Part shown: one piece after another, positions 13,778 through 17,249 of the stretch
Numbering within the stretch: the stretch's first letter is position 1
How the letters are laid out: the number at the start of each line of letters is the position of its first letter
Source of the DNA: Rickettsiales bacterium
GTDB lineage: Bacteria; Pseudomonadota; Alphaproteobacteria; Rs-D84
Length of the DNA: 17,249 bases
Assembly (NCBI GenBank): GCA_031259745.1
Contig: JAIRLB010000026.1
Span: 1-17,249 of the forward strand
Direction: 5' to 3'
Translations under genes and position numbers: made by a program
The notes under the pieces: model-generated
Told to the model about the DNA's origin: nothing
The model's database searches: none
What the model saw: only the letters and a program-made list of their open reading frames with translations

Positions 13778-14434
13778 ATGAAGTCGTTAAAGAATGCTTT
13801 TTCCAAGTTTATCATATTCGCATTAGCACTGGGGTGTGCGCCTGCTGATTCATTTGCAGCCGCGCATGACAAAACTTTGGACTATGAATGCCGTCCGCGC
13901 TGGGACAGATTTGTCGTGGATGAAAAAACAACGAACTGGGACAAGAATTCGATCGCTTGCTTTGACAGGGACGGCAATGAAATTGATCCCGTAAAATTAT
14001 ACGGCGCGCCGCGAATATACGGCGAGTTCGAAATCAATGCGGAAAATATGGCCGCCATCGCCCGTTTGTATGGAAAATACGATAACTCGAAACCGGCTAT
14101 GCGGATAAAGCCCGAACCGACCCGCGCGAAAAAAAGCAATGTAAAAAAAGCTGCGAAAGCAAAATATGCCGCCAAGCCGAAACCAAGGGCCGCGGTCGCG
14201 ACGAAGTTTGCGCCGGAATCAGAGCCGGCTGTCGGATCGCGGCCAGTCGCAGAAGCTGTCGTCCATGTCGCGCCGGACGAGAAAGCGCAAAGTATCGCAG
14301 ACTCTTTGAATGAAAAGATTGTAACGGAAGAGTCTTATTGCACCCAGATTAATCCGCCGGTAAAGGGGCCTTTGCCAAAGGGTCTGATTCTGATGCCGGG
14401 GCGGCCCGACCTGATATGCTGTGTCCGGCGGTAA
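13778..14434 (+). CDS. Small exported Lys/Ala/Pro-rich protein, function unknown
   Basis: The 218-residue product begins with a signal peptide, MKSLKNAFSKFIIFALALGC, continuing to SFAAAHD. Cleavage after SFA by signal peptidase I fits well; LGC at 18-20 could alternatively act as a weak lipobox. A folded N-terminal part (about 30-97) with two Cys (37 and 61, by my count) is followed by a Lys/Ala/Pro-rich linker (about 98-150). A C-terminal segment ends in ICCVRR and holds three more Cys. No family is recognised. The start lies one base after the autotransporter stop, with a distant GGGG upstream, suggesting translational coupling; the protein might act with the autotransporter in the envelope, which is inference. 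Its stop is one base from the convergent trmB stop, leaving no room for a terminator between them. Confidence 0.72.
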   Translation: MKSLKNAFSKFIIFALALGCAPADSFAAAHDKTLDYECRPRWDRFVVDEKTTNWDKNSIACFDRDGNEIDPVKLYGAPRIYGEFEINAENMAAIARLYGKYDNSKPAMRIKPEPTRAKKSNVKKAAKAKYAAKPKPRAAVATKFAPESEPAVGSRPVAEAVVHVAPDEKAQSIADSLNEKIVTEESYCTQINPPVKGPLPKGLILMPGRPDLICCVRR

Positions 14435-14435
14435 A

Positions 14436-15128
14436 TTAATTTTTCGCAGAAATCATGCATGCGGGGCGATTTTTATTTGTCAGAATCAGATATTTCGGGG
14501 CGTCGGTTTCCGCCTTGTTCTTTTGCTGATAACGCGTCGGGATTATTTTTGATTTCTGATTTCTTACTTCTGATTTGAGTTTTGTGTTTGCGGCTTGGCC
14601 CATAATCCAATCAAAGTATTCCCAATGATCTGTGCCGATGATTATCCGGCCGGCCGCCGCCAGACGCGGATACAGCAGATTCAGAAACTCCGCTGACAAA
14701 AGGCGGCGTTTTTCATGCCGCGCCTTGGGCCACGGGTCGGGGTGCAGTATCCAAATTTGCGTGAACCGCAAATCCGAGCCGCTAAGAAGCTTACGCACAT
14801 CGTCCGGCCAGATTCTGATGTTTTGATATTCTGTTTTTATTGAATTATCCGATTCGTTTGTCATCGCGCTCAATAACGACGCGACGCCATTTATAAAAGG
14901 TTCCGCGCCAATAATTATATGTTCCGGATTCCGGGCGGCCAGTTCGCGCAAGTGCTCGCCGGCGCCAAAGCCGATTTCCAGAATAAACTGCCCGCCGGTT
15001 TCTTTATTGCTTTCCGGCCGCAACTCCGGCAGCAAATTGTCAACCAGCCATTGCTGTCGGGCGGATAATTTTTTGCCGCGGATTCGCCCGAACGTGCGGA
15101 TTGCAAAAGTTTTTGCTGTATTTTCCAT
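14436..15128 (-). CDS. trmB: tRNA (guanine-46-N7)-methyltransferase TrmB
   Basis: TrmB transfers a methyl group from SAM to G46 of tRNA variable loops. The 230-residue protein has the SAM-binding motif LEIGFGAGEHL (50-60), the family signature LHPDPWPKARHEKRR (128-142), IGTDHWEYFDW (164-174) and the C-terminal TRYQQK (198-203). ATG 15128 is chosen because conserved sequence begins soon after it and a well-formed promoter places +1 on this codon; the frame extends 49 codons further but over the gltX promoter and start. Between the catalytic core and TRYQQK there is a low-complexity insertion (about 183-196) caused by heptamer repeats, which looks unlike other TrmB proteins. Length is within the usual range. 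It is divergent from gltX. Confidence 0.95.
   Translation of the reverse strand: MENTAKTFAIRTFGRIRGKKLSARQQWLVDNLLPELRPESNKETGGQFILEIGFGAGEHLRELAARNPEHIIIGAEPFINGVASLLSAMTNESDNSIKTEYQNIRIWPDDVRKLLSGSDLRFTQIWILHPDPWPKARHEKRRLLSAEFLNLLYPRLAAAGRIIIGTDHWEYFDWIMGQAANTKLKSEVRNQKSKIIPTRYQQKNKAETDAPKYLILTNKNRPACMISAKN
14551..14578 (-). repeat. Four 7-bp tandem repeats inside trmB
   Basis: On the plus strand the units are GATTTCT (14551-14557), GATTTCT (14558-14564), TACTTCT (14565-14571) and GATTTGA (14572-14578). They encode part of the stretch KSEVRNQKSK in TrmB. A 7-bp unit is not a multiple of three, so gain or loss of one copy would shift the frame ahead of the conserved TRYQQK motif. Confidence 0.75.
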
Positions 15129-15142
15129 ATTTTTAGTATAAA
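15113..15142 (+). promoter_or_regulatory. Candidate gltX promoter
   Basis: TTGCTG (15113-15118) and TATAAA (15137-15142) are spaced by 18 nt on the plus strand, giving a start near 15149 and a leader of about 27 nt with AAGG at 15162-15165 before the ATG at 15176. The -35 lies inside the first codons of trmB, and the -10 overlaps the trmB -10 on the other strand. Confidence 0.5.
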
Positions 15143-15163
15143 ATTCTTTCCATAAGAAAACAA
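15135..15163 (-). promoter_or_regulatory. Candidate trmB promoter giving a leaderless transcript
   Basis: On the minus strand TTGTTT (complement of 15158-15163) and TATACT (complement of 15135-15140) are separated by exactly 17 nt. Six bases separate the -10 from the A of ATG at 15128, so the predicted +1 is the A of the start codon. There is no room for a Shine-Dalgarno sequence. Confidence 0.55.
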
Positions 15164-15175
15164 GGTTATTTGAAT

Positions 15176-16792
15176 ATGAGACAAGGATTATCATCAGGCT
15201 TGATTGATCGTGTTCTGGGCGGCGAACCAAAATACACGATTGCCGAATTAGAGGAAAAATTTCCGCCGCGCGCATTGCCGGACGGCGCGATGGTAACGCG
15301 TGTTGCGCCCAGTCCGACCGGGTTTATGCATTTGGGCACCCTGTATCAAATGATGATTGCCAAAAAACTGGCCGCGCAGACGGGCGGTGTATTCATGCTG
15401 CGAATTGAAGACACCGATACGAAGCGCGAAGTTGCCGGCGCAGTGGATGTCATTTTGAAATGCGCGCGCGAGTTTGGCTTGCAGCCGGATGAAGGGCCGC
15501 GACAAGGCGGGGCGTATGGCCCGTATTTTCAGTCGGAACGCAAAGACATCTATCATGCGGTTGCGGCTGAATTGCTGGCTCGCGGTGCGGCGTATCCTTG
15601 TTTTTTGACGGCGACCGAGATGGATGAGATTCGCGAGCGTCAAAAAGCTGCTGGTTTTCCGACAGGCATTTATGCCGAATGGGCGCGCGATAGGGATCTG
15701 TCGTCCGCCGAGATTGCCGCGCGTCTGGACAATGGAGATACGCCGTCCATCCGCCTGTATTCCGTCGGCAGCAAGGACGAAAAGATTTTTTATAATGACA
15801 AAGTTCGCGGCCGGCTGGCTTTTCCAGAAAATGATGAGGATATTGTTTTGATTAAATCCAATGACGGACTGCCTACGTATCATTTCGCGCATCTTTGCGA
15901 CGACCATTTTATGAGAACGACGCTGGTTCAGCGCGGTGAGGAATGGCTGCCTTCATTGAATCTGCATTTGCAGCTGTTCAGAATGATAGGGTGGCGGAAT
16001 CCGGATTATATTCATGTCGCGACCATTAACAAGCTGGATGATGAAACCGGCCATTCCCGCAAGTTGTCCAAGCGCGCCGACACCGAGGCCAATACTTTGA
16101 AATATTTGGAAGCGGGTTATCCGACAGAGGCTGTTCTGAATTATCTGTATAATATCGTGGCCAGCGGCTATGAAGAAGAAAAGGCCAGAAAATCTGATGC
16201 GACAATCTGGAATTATCCGCTGCGCATAAAAAAGATTCCGACCAGCGGCGCGTTGTTTGGTATGGACAAGCTGCAATGGTGGGCTCGCGAATTTATCGCG
16301 ACTCTGTCCGTTGGCGATTTGTCGAATCGGATAATCGGATGGGCGAAAGAATACAGCCCCGAATGGTCAGGGCGAATCGCCGGGCATGACGATTATCTGC
16401 GTTCGATTTTATCAATTGAGCGCGATAATCCGAAACGTGTCAGGAAAGACTTTGTCACTTGGTCGCAGACGCTGGAAGAGATCGGATATTTCTGGGACGA
16501 TTTGTTTGTTCCGAATATCGGATTTGAATATAACAAAGACGCGCTGGATGCATTCCTGCGCGGCTTTGACGGGACTGATGACAAGAATACATGGTGGGGC
16601 AAGATTGTAAATATCGCGGCGGAACTGGGAATTAAAAACGGCGATGTCGCGATGAATCTGCGCGTGGCCGTCACGGGCCGCACAAATACGCCGGATTTGT
16701 ATTCGATTATGCAGGTCATGGGCCAGGACAGGGTCAGAGAGAGAATACTTCAACGAACAAACAAAAAGGACGGTTATGGAAAATCAGAGTAA
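15176..16792 (+). CDS. gltX: Glutamyl-tRNA synthetase, unusual long variant
   Basis: GltX charges tRNA-Glu with glutamate in the cytoplasm. The 538-residue protein has the class I HIGH-type signature APSPTGFMHLGT (44-55), the LRIEDTD block (75-81) and the KMSKS-equivalent KLSKR (296-300). ATG 15176 is preceded by AAGG 10 nt upstream; an in-frame TTG at 15170 would add two residues. The protein is longer than the roughly 470 residues of typical proteobacterial GltX. Its features, PPRALPDGAMVTRVAPSPTGFMHLG and SRKLSKRADTEANTLKYLEAGYPTEAV, recall the form I associate with Clostridia-type Firmicutes rather than Alphaproteobacteria, from memory of the families. The E. coli-type CxC zinc motif after the HIGH region is not seen. 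Its last 17 bases overlap the next small ORF. The enzyme assignment is secure; the lineage remark is tentative. Confidence 0.95.
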   Translation: MRQGLSSGLIDRVLGGEPKYTIAELEEKFPPRALPDGAMVTRVAPSPTGFMHLGTLYQMMIAKKLAAQTGGVFMLRIEDTDTKREVAGAVDVILKCAREFGLQPDEGPRQGGAYGPYFQSERKDIYHAVAAELLARGAAYPCFLTATEMDEIRERQKAAGFPTGIYAEWARDRDLSSAEIAARLDNGDTPSIRLYSVGSKDEKIFYNDKVRGRLAFPENDEDIVLIKSNDGLPTYHFAHLCDDHFMRTTLVQRGEEWLPSLNLHLQLFRMIGWRNPDYIHVATINKLDDETGHSRKLSKRADTEANTLKYLEAGYPTEAVLNYLYNIVASGYEEEKARKSDATIWNYPLRIKKIPTSGALFGMDKLQWWAREFIATLSVGDLSNRIIGWAKEYSPEWSGRIAGHDDYLRSILSIERDNPKRVRKDFVTWSQTLEEIGYFWDDLFVPNIGFEYNKDALDAFLRGFDGTDDKNTWWGKIVNIAAELGIKNGDVAMNLRVAVTGRTNTPDLYSIMQVMGQDRVRERILQRTNKKDGYGKSE

Positions 16793-16922
16793 TAATTCGA
16801 AATTCTGCAAAAACATGGCATATATCATGATTCGCGGCATTCCTCTATGTGTTTGGATTACTTGCGGTATGTTGCTAGTGATGACCCATAAAGAGTCTAT
16901 GCGCCCCAGAGAGGAGAATTAA
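16776..16922 (+). CDS. Small single-pass membrane protein (48 aa), possibly the N-terminal part of a frameshifted gene
   Basis: The ATG at 16776 follows a good Shine-Dalgarno sequence AAGGA (16766-16770) at 5 nt spacing and overlaps the end of gltX by 17 bases. The 48-residue product has a polar start and one hydrophobic helix (about 14-36, AYIMIRGIPLCVWITCGMLLVM), then a short charged tail ending MRPREEN. Directly after, a different frame encodes a highly charged helical sequence, so the stop at 16920-16922 may be the result of a frameshift. The strong RBS makes translation likely either way. No family is recognised. Confidence 0.6.
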   Translation: MENQSNNSKFCKNMAYIMIRGIPLCVWITCGMLLVMTHKESMRPREEN

Positions 16923-17122
16923 ACTCTTATGACGAACTTGCTTATAGAGGGGAAATAGCCAAACTGGAATTGGAAAAAGCCGAAAAGATGGCTGAAAGAT
17001 ATCCTGGTCAAGAATCTGACAGTATAAGAAAAAAAGCTAGACAGGAATATAACACGGCAAGTTACATACTGCATGATTCTTTAGACAAGTGGAGAAAAAT
17101 AATAAATGAAAGAGATAGGTAA
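16892..17122 (+). pseudogene. Charged coiled-coil-like frame without its own start; likely frameshifted continuation of the preceding ORF
   Basis: This frame (-1 relative to the small membrane ORF) is open from 16892 to the TAA at 17120-17122. It encodes a helix-rich, charged sequence including YDELAYRGEIAKLELEKAEK, MAERYPGQ, IRKKARQEY and LDKWRKIINERDR. That composition looks like real protein, yet no ATG or GTG with an RBS precedes it; the first in-frame ATG is well inside. Joining it to the upstream ORF through a -1 shift near the CCCC at 16904-16907 would give a protein of about 110 residues with one N-terminal TM helix and a cytoplasmic or periplasmic coil. A sequencing error, a genuine mutation or programmed frameshifting would all explain it. 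Confidence 0.45.
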
Positions 17123-17165
17123 GTAGAATAACGCTGATGAAATCGGTATCAAAAAGGAAGGAAAA

Positions 17166-17249
17166 ATGACAAAATCCGCAAAAATCGTGAAACAAAAATT
17201 AAAGGAAGTCAAAAAAGACGGCCGCGCTCGCGGTCTGCTGAAATTCTTG
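17166..17249 (+). CDS. Start of an unidentified gene, truncated by the window edge
   Basis: The ATG at 17166 follows a strong Shine-Dalgarno sequence (GGAAGGA, 5 nt before the ATG), and 28 codons run to the right edge without a stop. The visible part is very Lys/Arg-rich (KIVKQKLKEVKKDGRARG) and then turns hydrophobic (LLKFL). It looks like the cytoplasmic start of a membrane-anchored protein. Too little is present for any family call. Confidence 0.55.
   Translation, partial: MTKSAKIVKQKLKEVKKDGRARGLLKFL

Noticed and set aside
15129-15275. 49-codon N-terminal extension of TrmB
   Set aside because: It runs over the gltX start and the shared promoters, and TrmB homology begins after ATG 15128.
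16930-16959. ATG at 16930 as a gene start
   Set aside because: The frame closes after nine codons, and the GAGGAG upstream is too distant.

Overview
The window reads as a chromosomal segment of an alphaproteobacterium, probably an uncultured host- or gut-associated lineage. The lineage marker is a MucR/Ros-family regulator, a family confined to Alphaproteobacteria. Supporting signs are the alphaproteobacterial RHH_4-type ribbon-helix-helix protein and the typical ybeY/lnt/trmB gene content. The secreted ankyrin-like protein and the autotransporter suggest life on or with a host. The host-association statement is inference; no rRNA or tRNA gene is visible to place the organism more closely.

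Layout, left to right. (1) 1-1241, minus: rarA (AAA+ replication/recombination ATPase), cut by the left edge. (2) 1312-5539, plus: a tight three-gene run made of a MucR-like regulator with degenerate zinc ligands, a membrane-anchored GH24-lysozyme-like protein with TPRs, and an in-frame YbeY-Lnt fusion (rRNA-maturation endonuclease plus apolipoprotein N-acyltransferase). (3) 5540-7709, plus: a promoter, about 180 nt of highly self-complementary leader with mutually exclusive hairpins, then two overlapping genes for exported proteins. The first has a 60-bp tandem repeat and an ankyrin-like C-terminus; the second is a small exported protein or lipoprotein. (4) 7716-9779, minus: a compact four-gene operon (two-TM protein, degenerate HNH-like protein, SUKH/SMI1-KNR4-like protein, RHH protein), divergent from an unrecognised beta/alpha protein at 9822-10490. 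(5) 10491-10893: a 400-bp gene-free stretch holding a hairpin, a nested palindromic element (16-bp arms enclosing two perfect 8-bp GC stems), tiny leader ORFs and a palindrome at a promoter. (6) 10894-14434, plus: a 960-residue autotransporter and a small exported Lys/Ala-rich protein. (7) 14436-16792: trmB (minus) and gltX (plus), divergent from face-to-face promoters; trmB appears leaderless. (8) 16776-17249: a small membrane ORF, a probable frameshifted coiled-coil continuation, and the start of another gene cut by the right edge.

Housekeeping functions (rarA, ybeY-lnt, trmB, gltX) alternate with envelope and secretion genes. Lnt finishes lipoprotein maturation, and several neighbours encode exported proteins, but no direct functional link is shown. 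The points most worth a second look are the YbeY-Lnt fusion, the two nested-palindrome RNA/DNA elements, the TPR-lysozyme protein, the possible HNH/SUKH module and the frameshifted gene at the right end.
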